From CAYOEZ01 sp964402955 (GTDB taxonomy: Bacteria > Chloroflexota > DTOL01 > DAOUCN01), in the NCBI GenBank assembly GCA_964402955.1, contig CAYOEZ010000080.1, forward strand, positions 1-18,256: a DNA stretch of 18,256 bases, in the 5' to 3' direction. The notes under the pieces are model-generated. The model saw only the letters and a program-made list of their open reading frames with translations, was not told the DNA's origin and did not search any database. Of this stretch, positions 7,390 through 13,887 are shown piece after piece. Position 1 is the stretch's first letter. Each line of letters starts with the position of its first letter. A program made the translations under genes and the position numbers.

Positions 7390-7766
7390 CAGCGACAACG
7401 ACAGTTCGCACGCAGAGTGGGCGATCTCTGGATGAGGTAACCATCGAGGCGCTGCGCGCCGGCAAGCTAGGTCCTGAGGATTTTCGCATCAGCCGTGAGA
7501 CGCTTGACCGGCAGGCAGATGCGGCGGAGAACTCCGGCTCGCGCCAACTGGCCGACAACCTGCGCCGCGCCGCCGAGATGACAGCCATGTCGCAGCAGCA
7601 AGTGTTTGAGATCTACAATATGCTGCGTCCCGGCCGCTCGACCTACGCTGAGCTGGCCAGCCTGGCCGAGCGCCTGCACAGTGAGATGAACATGCCTCGC
7701 CTGGCGGCGTTTATCAGCGAAGCCGCCGAGGTCTACCGTGAACGAGGGATTGTCAAGAGCGAGTAG
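7386..7766 (+). CDS. B12-dependent diol/glycerol dehydratase small subunit
   Basis: This is the third chain of the dehydratase complex (PduE/DhaB3-like), 126 residues long. The ATG at 7386 overlaps the fused subunit's TGA and has GAGGAGG just upstream. Family features are SGRSLDEVTIEALRAGKLGPEDFRISRETL, where DFRIS matches the usual DLRIS, then QLADNLRRAAEMTA, EIYNMLRPGRSTYAEL and a closing FISEAAEVYRER. The usual enterobacterial small subunit is about 170 residues; the N-terminal extension needed for microcompartment targeting or solubility effects is missing here. That fits a free cytoplasmic enzyme (inference). A palindromic repeat follows 34 bases after the stop. Confidence 0.92.
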   Translation: MTATTTVRTQSGRSLDEVTIEALRAGKLGPEDFRISRETLDRQADAAENSGSRQLADNLRRAAEMTAMSQQQVFEIYNMLRPGRSTYAELASLAERLHSEMNMPRLAAFISEAAEVYRERGIVKSE

Positions 7767-7800
7767 TCTGATACGTGCGCGCTGTCATGTGCATCCCAAT

Positions 7801-7881
7801 CGTTATTGCGAGCGGAGCGAAGCAATCTCCTTTCGGCGCGAAACGGGGGAGATTGCTTCGCACACAACGCTCGCAATGACG
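7801..7881. repeat. CATTGCGAG-type palindromic intergenic repeat
   Basis: The left arm, 7801-7830 (CGTTATTGCGAGCGGAGCG then AAGCAATCTCC), and right arm, 7848-7881 (GGAGATTGCTTCG to CGCAATGACG), are imperfect inverted repeats around a 17-base spacer. The transcript would fold into a long hairpin. A related copy starts at 18215. Palindromes with CATTGCGAG and AAGCAATCTC are, from memory, widespread in several bacterial phyla as small non-autonomous elements. Here it sits between the dehydratase small subunit and the RraA gene and may separate or terminate their transcripts. Confidence 0.8.
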
Positions 7882-7926
7882 GCTCCGACCAGGCCTTCTT
7901 GTAGTGAGCAAATGACAGGGTGTAGG

Positions 7927-7943
7927 CCGGCCATCGTGGCCGG
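7927..7943. repeat. Short perfect hairpin ahead of the RraA gene
   Basis: CCGGCCA (7927-7933), loop TCG, and TGGCCGG (7937-7943) form a 7-bp GC-rich stem 30 bases before the RraA start and close to its GAGGAGGAG ribosome site. It could be an operator half-site pair, a leader hairpin, or chance in GC-rich DNA. Confidence 0.4.
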
Positions 7944-7973
7944 TACTTCTGCAAGAGGAGGAGATCAAAAGCC

Positions 7974-8828
7974 ATGAAGTTCAACAACCGCGCAGACATC
8001 ATGCAGTTGACGCCGCTCTGGACAGGCGATCGTTTTGACGATGGCCGGCCGCGTGTTTCAGATGACATTTTGCGCCGCATGAAGCACGTCAAGACCGAAG
8101 AAGCGTGGAGCGTGCTGTGGGGCCAGAACTATCACTTCCAGTTCGAGGGCGGCTGGGTCACGCTGCACCCGCAGCGCGTGCTGGTCGGTCGCGCCGTGAC
8201 GGGGGTCTTCGTGCCCTCCCGTCCCGATCTGCACGACTATCTGATGACCTATGGCCACGAGCAAGAGCAGCGCATCGGCGCCATGAACTCGTGGGTGATT
8301 CAGACGCTGGTCAAAGACGATACGATCGTCATTGATATGTTCGGCAAGGTTTACCAGGGCACCTATGCCGGCGGCAACCTGTCGACGGCCATCCACACGC
8401 GTACCGGCACGGGCATGGTCATCTATGGCGGTATCCGCGACGCACAGCAGATCATCGGGTTGGACAGCTTTGCCACCTTTTGCAAGGGCATGGACCCGAC
8501 GCCGATCGCCGATGTGACGCTGGCGGGGATGAATGTGCCCTGCCGCATCGGTGGGGCCACCTGCATGCCAGGCGATGTAGTGCTGGGCACCATGACCGGC
8601 GTGCTCTTCATCCCACCGCATCTGGCCGAAGCGGTGGTTGACTTCTCGGAACGCACGCGCCTGCGCGAGGTGTTCGGCTTCATGCGCCTGCGCCAGGGCA
8701 TTTACAACTCCAGCCAGATGGATACCAAGTGGACGCCGGAGATCGAGGCCGACTTCGACCAGTGGTTCAAAACGCTCACGCCAACCGAAGTGGAGGAGTA
8801 TGTCACCGGGGCGCGCGAGCAGGCGTAG
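7974..8828 (+). CDS. RraA family protein (class II HMG/CHA aldolase-like fold)
   Basis: A 284-residue cytoplasmic protein. It starts at ATG 7974 with AGGAGGAG (7956-7963) 10 bases upstream. The RraA/dimethylmenaquinone methyltransferase-like core runs from about residue 60 to 225: a GGNLSTAIHTRTGT loop (133-146), GGIRD (152-156) with the R155-D156 pair that binds metal and oxyanion in HMG/CHA aldolases, and PGDVVLGTMTGVLFIP (199-214). In many members the last stretch reads GDxDG, but here it is GTMTG. The C-terminal tail (about 225-284) is longer than in RraA itself. The fold covers aldolases, decarboxylases and RNase E regulators, so the reaction is open. Its place after the dehydratase genes suggests a carbon-catabolic role, but a repeat and 207 bases separate them. 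Confidence 0.82.
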   Translation: MKFNNRADIMQLTPLWTGDRFDDGRPRVSDDILRRMKHVKTEEAWSVLWGQNYHFQFEGGWVTLHPQRVLVGRAVTGVFVPSRPDLHDYLMTYGHEQEQRIGAMNSWVIQTLVKDDTIVIDMFGKVYQGTYAGGNLSTAIHTRTGTGMVIYGGIRDAQQIIGLDSFATFCKGMDPTPIADVTLAGMNVPCRIGGATCMPGDVVLGTMTGVLFIPPHLAEAVVDFSERTRLREVFGFMRLRQGIYNSSQMDTKWTPEIEADFDQWFKTLTPTEVEEYVTGAREQA

Positions 8829-8922
8829 GGGCCGGCAAGATAGGCGACGACAGGAGTGCCCGATAGAGCGGGGCAGGCTCTCGTCGCACTCCACAAATGA
8901 ATGTCCATAAGCAGAGACAAGG

Positions 8923-8951
8923 AAAGCCCTGCCAGTTGATGGCAGGGCTTT
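8923..8951. terminator. Rho-independent terminator after the RraA gene
   Basis: AAAGCCCTGCC (8923-8933) pairs perfectly with GGCAGGGCTTT (8941-8951) around a 7-base loop, with one more T and then G after it. It lies between the convergent RraA and YIP1-like genes and is symmetrical enough to work on both strands. The 8829-8922 segment before it holds only alternative short hairpins. Confidence 0.85.
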
Positions 8952-9021
8952 TGTCGTGCCAGGCAAACCCTCTGCTCAGAGGCGCCGGTCTATCTTGTCG
9001 GTGGGTCCAGATAGGAACGGA

Positions 9022-9558
9022 CTAGCGGATCAAGGCCCCGGTGGCGACCGCGGCACCCAGCCCCACGATGCCCAGGATCAAGAAGCCGATGGCCACGATA
9101 ACTGAGTAGACGATGAAACCGATAACAACCGTCACAATCGTCTGAACCCATTCCAGGTCGAGCGCAGCCTTGGTGGCAATCAGCAAGGCTACCAGGTGAA
9201 GCAGGCCGGCGAGCAAGGAAATGACCCCGCCCAGGACGGGAATGAGTCCTAACACGCCAATTGCGACCCAGACACTGGCCAGGCCGAGCGAGCGGATCAG
9301 TTCATCAACCGTTACGTCGGCCTTGAAAACCTCGCGTCCGACCCAGTTGATGATCCAGACAAGGACGTAGAACGCAATGACAGCAAAGATCGTGCCGATG
9401 ATGGCTGCGATCAGGTTACGGGTGCTGCCAAGCTGGCTGAGGAAGCTGGCTACGATCACGATGATCCAGGCTGTTTGGGTGAATGACGTGTCCTTCTCGA
9501 CGTCGTCATACACCCCGCTGCGGAAGGTCAAAGCTCCGATGATGCGGTCGGTAAGCAT
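9022..9558 (-). CDS. YIP1-like multi-pass membrane protein
   Basis: A 178-residue integral membrane protein. The start at 9558 is preceded by AGGAGG six bases upstream on the minus strand. A longer reading to 9645 lacks a ribosome site and would add a basic tail. Hydrophobic segments lie at about 30-44, 49-73, 92-110, 112-133 and 139-175. The N-terminus, MLTDRIIGALTFRSGVYDDVEKD, followed by a Trp and membrane helices, and the LGLASVWVAIGVLGLIPVLGG pair, are typical of bacterial YIP1 family (Yip1-domain) proteins. Their role is poorly known. A separate promoter is visible upstream, so it need not share a transcript with the UPF0182 gene. An unnamed membrane family is the alternative. Confidence 0.7.
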   Translation of the reverse strand: MLTDRIIGALTFRSGVYDDVEKDTSFTQTAWIIVIVASFLSQLGSTRNLIAAIIGTIFAVIAFYVLVWIINWVGREVFKADVTVDELIRSLGLASVWVAIGVLGLIPVLGGVISLLAGLLHLVALLIATKAALDLEWVQTIVTVVIGFIVYSVIVAIGFLILGIVGLGAAVATGALIR

Positions 9559-9633
9559 GCGCGTCCTCCTCTTTCTGTCTGAGATAGACTGTGTGCACCA
9601 GGCTGAGCAGATACGGAACAACCGGGGGGAGTT

Positions 9634-9663
9634 ACTATAGATCATAACACAACAACCTGTCTA
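9634..9663 (-). promoter_or_regulatory. Candidate promoter for the YIP1-like gene
   Basis: On the minus strand, TAGACA (9658-9663), five of six -35 matches, is 18 bases from TATAGT (9634-9639), five of six -10 matches. The ATG is 75 bases beyond the -10. The spacer also contains an overlapping TATGAT, so the exact box is uncertain. Confidence 0.5.
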
Positions 9664-9747
9664 TGGTTACGGCTTTCAGGTTGGGCATGACAACAAGAGT
9701 ATACAACGGAATGTTGTGATATGCAAGAGTTTTGGTGGCAAAAGGAA

Positions 9748-9777
9748 ACCCCCGAGGTCTGTAGAGACATCGGGGGT
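9748..9777 (-). terminator. Terminator of the UPF0182 gene, copy of the 1383-1415 stem
   Basis: ACCCCCGAGGTCT (9748-9760) pairs with AGACATCGGGGGT (9765-9777) with one mismatch and a 4-base loop. On the minus strand it is followed by TTCCTTTTG and begins 15 bases past the UPF0182 stop. The left arm shares GAAACCCCCGAGGTC with the terminator after the URO-D gene. Confidence 0.82.
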
Positions 9778-9792
9778 CTCGTGTGTGTGGCC

Positions 9793-12549
9793 TTACTTTC
9801 CTGTCAGCTTGATCAGTTGGTTGAGCGTGGCTTCAAGTGCTTTCTGCGCCTCGCCGTACTTCGCCCAGTCGCCGGCCTTCATGGCATCGACGGCCTGCTG
9901 ATACTGCTGGCTGGCGGTGCGGATCAGGGTTGCTACGTCGGTCGAGAGCGGCGTGGTGGGCTGTTGCGGCGTTGTCGTCGTGGGCGGCGCCGGCGTTTGC
10001 GAGCCAGGCAAGACCACACCCGGGAAGAGCTTGCGCATCGCCAGTCCCAGGTTTTCGTCCATGGCGACGGTGTTGGCTGTGGACACGATCACCCGCTTAA
10101 GCTGGGGGATCTGCCCTTGCTCGGCGAGCAGGTACAGCGGCTCCACATAGAGGAACGACTTTTCGATGGGGATGATGAGCAGGTTGCCGCGAATCACCTT
10201 GGAACCGCTCTGGCTCCACAGTGTGATTTGGGCCGAGATAGTCGTATCCTGACTGACACGCGCCTCAACCTGCATCGGTCCATAGACAAGCTTGTCTTTG
10301 GGCATCTGGTAGAGCACGCGCTTGCCATAGTCCTGGCCGTCACTCTTGGCGCCCAGCCAGGCCACCATGTTTTGCTTGTTGTTGGGCGTGAAGGGCAGAA
10401 GCAGCATGAACTCTTCACCCTGGCCGTCGGGTAGACGCATGATGCCGTAGTAGGGCTCCATGGCCTGCTCTTTGTCAGCGTAGATCTCGCGCGGCAGGGC
10501 CCACAGGTCTTCCTTATTGTAGAAAACCTGTGCATCCTGCATGTGGTAGGTGCGCAACAGTTCTGCCTGGATGGTGAAGATGTCCTGCGGATAGCGTATG
10601 TGTGCACGCAGCGATTCGGGCATGTCGCTCATGGGGGTGAACAGTGTCGGGAAGATTCCCTGCCACGCCTTGATCAATGGGTCCTTGTCATCAGCGATGT
10701 AGAAGGTGGCTGTGCCGTCGTAGGCGTCAACCGCAACCTTGACCGAGTTACGAATGTAGTTGAAGCCACCCTGGTGCGGCTGGCTGAAGGGATAGCGGTC
10801 ACTCATGGTGTAGGCATCTTGCAGCCAGATGAGCTTGCCGTCGACGATCGTGATGTAGGGATCGTGATCGAGAGTCAGGAACGGGGCGAGGAGGCGAATG
10901 CGATCCTGGATGTTGCGATACATCAGCACGCGGCTCTGTGGCTTGATGGCGCTGCTGAGGACCAGATTGGCGTCACTGAAACGCAACGCAAACAGCGTGC
11001 GGTTGAACAGCCCGCCCACATTGACGCCGTCTTTGCCGGCATAGGTGGTCATGGCGTTCTGGTCGCCCAGGGGGTAGTCGAACTCTGCCACACCTGTGGT
11101 GACGATGGCATAGCCGTCCATCTTCTCGCCGAAGTAGATGCCCGGCTGGTCAACCTTTACATCGCCAACCGGCGGCAGGTTCTTGACCAGGAAATTGGGC
11201 GAACCATCGGGCGTAATCTCGTTGACCGGGCTCATGGCCACGCCATAGCCATGCGTGTAGACGAGCTTCTGGTTGACCCAGGTTTGCGCCTGTGGGGGCA
11301 GCCGCGATTGCGTCATCTCGCGCGCCGAGAGCATCACCTGGCGGTACTTGCCATTAATCATATAGCGATCAATATCGATGTCGCGGAAGTCATAGTAAGG
11401 GCGGATGCTCTGCAACTGGTCGTAGGTGTCGAGCAGCGGCCGGTAGTCCCACAGGCGAATGTTCTCAATGGTGTCCACATTGCGGTTGATGTCTGCTGTA
11501 CTCGGTGATCCTTCACCCGGGAACGGCTCTTCGACAATGGTGTCGAGGCCATAGGCCTGGCGTGTGAGCTTGATGTTGTACTCGATGTATGGTTTTTCTT
11601 TGGCCTGCTCGTTTGGCTTCACCTGGAAGTTCTGCACAATACCAGGGTACACCTGGCCCAGCAGTATCGTGACAACGATCCAGACCACGGCTGTTGCAGC
11701 CAGCGCCTTGGTTGCGCGCAGCACGACATTGACCATCAGGATGACGGCTGCGGCGACGGTTATCCAGGTCAGGATATTGTAGGCCGTCCATTGCGCATTG
11801 ACGTCGGTGTAGCTGGCGCCAAAGACAACGCCACGCGTCGAGTAGACCAGATTGAAGATGCTGAGCTGGTAGTTCCAGGCGAAGAGCAGCAGGAAGATGG
11901 CGCCCAGCGCCGACAGGTGGGCTTTGACGCCGGACGTCAGGCGGAGCTTGCCCAGGGCCAGGCCGTAGATCACGGCCACGGCTGCCGCAATGATCACGGT
12001 GGTGAATGTCAGCAATGTCTGCACCGTGCTGTAAACGGGCAAGGTGAAGATGTAGAAGGATATGTCCTTGTTGAAGACGGGATCAATCGATCCGAAGGGT
12101 GTGGCGTTGAAGTAGCGCAGAACCATTTCCCACTGCGCTTGAGCGATGGCGCCGAGCATGAAAGCGAGAACCAGCCCCGCAACCGTGGCCAACATCAGCA
12201 CGGAGCGCGAGCTACTGAAGCGCGCCGGCGCCAGGCGGCGGGCGATCAGAACGTTGACCATGTAGAACACGAAGAAGCTCAGCGCGCTGACCGCAAAGAG
12301 CCCAAAACTGGCGACGATGCGTGTGGTGAAGACGCTGCCCTGGCCCATGCTCTGAAACCAGAGGTAGTCGGTGTAGAACGTCGGCAATGCCTGCGCCAGA
12401 AAGAGCAATAGCACGACCAAACCCGCGAGTAGCAAGATTGGCATTTGGCCACGGATTTTCCTGATCTCTTCATCCACATCGATGTTTGGTATCTCGGCGG
12501 CGATGTCGTCGAGGCCGCCGCTTCGCGGACGGTCGAAGAAACTGCTCAT
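9793..12549 (-). CDS. UPF0182 (COG1615) family membrane protein
   Basis: A 918-residue protein. Its start at 12549 is supported by GAGGAGGG about eight bases upstream; a longer reading to 12600 has no such site. About seven membrane helices occur in the first 300 residues (near 37-55, 78-104, 115-137, 171-197, 212-235, 258-277 and 283-300). The signature DPVFNKDISFYIFTLP is at 156-171, followed by the large extracytoplasmic region usual for the family (DTIVEEPFPGEGSPS, LWDYRPLLDTYDQLQSIRPYY, YTHGYG). Near the C-terminus a PPTTTTPQQPTTP linker precedes a short helical tail. The family is found in Cyanobacteria, Actinobacteria, Firmicutes and Chloroflexota, and its biochemical role is unknown to me. 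It has its own promoter and terminator, so it is a monocistronic unit. Confidence 0.93.
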   Translation of the reverse strand: MSSFFDRPRSGGLDDIAAEIPNIDVDEEIRKIRGQMPILLLAGLVVLLLFLAQALPTFYTDYLWFQSMGQGSVFTTRIVASFGLFAVSALSFFVFYMVNVLIARRLAPARFSSSRSVLMLATVAGLVLAFMLGAIAQAQWEMVLRYFNATPFGSIDPVFNKDISFYIFTLPVYSTVQTLLTFTTVIIAAAVAVIYGLALGKLRLTSGVKAHLSALGAIFLLLFAWNYQLSIFNLVYSTRGVVFGASYTDVNAQWTAYNILTWITVAAAVILMVNVVLRATKALAATAVVWIVVTILLGQVYPGIVQNFQVKPNEQAKEKPYIEYNIKLTRQAYGLDTIVEEPFPGEGSPSTADINRNVDTIENIRLWDYRPLLDTYDQLQSIRPYYDFRDIDIDRYMINGKYRQVMLSAREMTQSRLPPQAQTWVNQKLVYTHGYGVAMSPVNEITPDGSPNFLVKNLPPVGDVKVDQPGIYFGEKMDGYAIVTTGVAEFDYPLGDQNAMTTYAGKDGVNVGGLFNRTLFALRFSDANLVLSSAIKPQSRVLMYRNIQDRIRLLAPFLTLDHDPYITIVDGKLIWLQDAYTMSDRYPFSQPHQGGFNYIRNSVKVAVDAYDGTATFYIADDKDPLIKAWQGIFPTLFTPMSDMPESLRAHIRYPQDIFTIQAELLRTYHMQDAQVFYNKEDLWALPREIYADKEQAMEPYYGIMRLPDGQGEEFMLLLPFTPNNKQNMVAWLGAKSDGQDYGKRVLYQMPKDKLVYGPMQVEARVSQDTTISAQITLWSQSGSKVIRGNLLIIPIEKSFLYVEPLYLLAEQGQIPQLKRVIVSTANTVAMDENLGLAMRKLFPGVVLPGSQTPAPPTTTTPQQPTTPLSTDVATLIRTASQQYQQAVDAMKAGDWAKYGEAQKALEATLNQLIKLTGK

Positions 12550-12675
12550 ATTTGGGTCCCTCCTCACTACATATACGCAGCAGGATGCCAGGGGTTGCAC
12601 GCATGAGCCATCGACTTGCGCTCACCCTCTTGCATTGGCGCTCCTGGCGTAGTACAATCGGACCTAGACCACTGC

Positions 12676-12704
12676 ATTATACTACATATCGGTTAGCCAC
12701 ACAA
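12676..12704 (-). promoter_or_regulatory. Promoter for the UPF0182 gene
   Basis: On the minus strand a perfect TATAAT (12676-12681) is 17 bases from TTGTGT (12699-12704). This leaves a leader of about 120 bases before the start codon, with no gene in it. It is divergent to the antitoxin promoter at 12729-12757, with only 24 bases between the -35 boxes. Confidence 0.65.
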
Positions 12705-12728
12705 GGCCTGACTTTATAAACAATAACG

Positions 12729-12757
12729 TTGCAAAAAGGCAATGCGTGTAGTAGAAT
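12729..12757 (+). promoter_or_regulatory. Promoter of the toxin-antitoxin operon
   Basis: TTGCAA (12729-12734), a 17-base spacer and TAGAAT (12752-12757) match both boxes well. The antitoxin ATG lies 50 bases downstream. Antitoxins of this type often repress their own promoter, but no clear inverted repeat was found over the boxes. Confidence 0.6.
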
Positions 12758-12806
12758 AGACCGAATGGTAAGGCCGGGCGCAGTGTATTCAGATGAGGTG
12801 GAGAAC

Positions 12807-13034
12807 ATGATCAAGACTGTTGAAGCTGTTATTGACCAGGAAGGCAGAGTGCGGGTGCTTGAGCCCGTGCATGTATCTGAGGAGCGGCGCGCTTTAGTCA
12901 CAATCCTGGAGGAAAGGCCAGCGGTTGATGTTCCAGAAACAGCGCTACTCAGCGAGCCAGCGTTGGCAGTTGATTGGAGCCGGCCAGAGGAAGACGCAGC
13001 ATGGTCACACCTTCAGCCGGGGCGGTTGTCGTAG
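12807..13034 (+). CDS. AF2212-like (DUF104-type) antitoxin
   Basis: A 75-residue antitoxin. The ATG at 12807 follows GGTGGAG six bases upstream; the longer reading from 12729 runs into the promoter. The N-terminal half, MIKTVEAVIDQEGRVRVLEP followed by a short strand ending LVTILEE, is the small beta domain of AF2212-like DNA-binding antitoxins. The C-terminal half, LLSEPALAVDWSRPEEDAAW, is the disordered toxin-binding tail. It overlaps the toxin gene by 34 bases, the usual coupled order of antitoxin first. Its expected partner is a MazF/PemK-type RNase, which is frameshifted here. The antitoxin itself appears intact. Confidence 0.8.
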   Translation: MIKTVEAVIDQEGRVRVLEPVHVSEERRALVTILEERPAVDVPETALLSEPALAVDWSRPEEDAAWSHLQPGRLS

Positions 13035-13343
13035 TTCCTTTCCCATTCTCAGACCTGTCTCAGGCAAAGTTGCGGCCAGCCGTGATTTTGGCAAATGCGG
13101 GTCAAGGCGATTGGGTTCTGTGTCAGGTCACCAGTAACCCCTACAGCGATCTGCGCGCTGTTGTCCTGCGTGACGAAGCCTTTTCTTCAGGGGGCATTGA
13201 GAGTGGTGTCTTATGCTCGGCCGGGCAAGCTATTCACGGCTAACAGTGATCTCATGGTTGCTGTTGTAGGGGTGCTGAGGGACGATACTACTGGCGCCAT
13301 TATTGATGCGGTCATACGAGTGCTACGCAACGCGCCAGGATAG
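13001..13343 (+). pseudogene. MazF/PemK-family toxin, frameshifted in a G5 run
   Basis: Two frames together give a complete MazF-like RNase of about 113 residues. The first, from ATG 13001, reads VTPSAGAVVVVPFPFSDLSQ, KLRPAVILANAGQGDWVLCQ and VTSNPYSDLRAVVL, typical of the family. It then stops early at 13243. The second frame, from about 13195, continues LRVVSYARPGKLFTANSDL and ends at 13343 (TAG). Removing one G from the run at 13190-13194 joins them, since the 343-base span is one base over a whole number of codons. As written, the product lacks the conserved SYARPGKLFTA segment. The cause could be an inactivating mutation, phase variation at the run, or a base-calling error. Confidence 0.85.
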
Positions 13344-13362
13344 TCACAAAGGGAGGGTGCAC

Positions 13363-13887
13363 ATGGATCTCAAGGGTAAGCGCGCGCTTGTGTTCGTCGA
13401 GGCAAACTATCAGGACCTGGAGTTCTGGTATCCGGTTTTGCGTCTGCGTGAAGAAGGCGCAGAGGTGGTCATTGTCGGCACCGGCAGCGCCGAAGGTTAC
13501 ACCGGGCGCCACGGCTACCCGCTGCCCAAAGTGGACGCCATTGCCGATAACGTGAACGCCAAAGATTTCGACATCGTGATTGTCCCCGGCGGTTGGGCGC
13601 CCGACGTGCTGCGCCGCTACGAGAGCGTGCTCAAGATCGTGCGTGACGCCTTCGCCCAGAAAAAGGTTGTGGGCGCCATCTGCCATGCCGGGTCGGTGCT
13701 TGTCTCAGCCAATGTGCTGCGCGGCAGAACAGTCACCTGTGTTCCCGCCATCAAGGACGATATGATCAACGCCGGCGCAAGCTACGTCGACCGTGAAGTC
13801 GTCATCGATGGCAATCTCGTCACCTCGCGCACACCCGGCGATCTGCCTGCCTTCATGCGCGAGCTCATCAAACTTGCCCAAGGCTAG
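13363..13887 (+). CDS. DJ-1/PfpI family protein (type 1 glutamine amidotransferase-like)
   Basis: A 174-residue cytoplasmic protein with GGGAGG six bases before ATG 13363. It follows the PfpI pattern closely: FVEANYQDLEFWYPVLRLRE, then GRHGYPLPKVD, IVPGGWAPDVLRR, the nucleophile elbow GAICHAGSVLVSANVLRG with C107 and H108, and PAIKDDMINAGASYVDREVV. E20 matches the conserved Glu near the catalytic Cys. The second acidic position of PfpI (its E12) is Q17 here. Members act as proteases, deglycases or stress proteins, so the reaction is not certain. The 3' end overlaps the presumed start of lipA by 14 bases. Confidence 0.88.
   Translation: MDLKGKRALVFVEANYQDLEFWYPVLRLREEGAEVVIVGTGSAEGYTGRHGYPLPKVDAIADNVNAKDFDIVIVPGGWAPDVLRRYESVLKIVRDAFAQKKVVGAICHAGSVLVSANVLRGRTVTCVPAIKDDMINAGASYVDREVVIDGNLVTSRTPGDLPAFMRELIKLAQG

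Noticed and set aside
7738..7977. Small open frames across the 7801-7881 repeat
   Set aside because: They translate the palindromic repeat itself and show no ribosome site or conserved pattern.
8058..8966. Minus-strand open frame opposite the RraA gene, crossing the terminator
   Set aside because: Antisense shadow; it would run across a clear terminator and has no family features.
10543..11508. Plus-strand open frame of 321 codons inside UPF0182
   Set aside because: Antisense to a well-recognised family and lacking a ribosome site or known motif.
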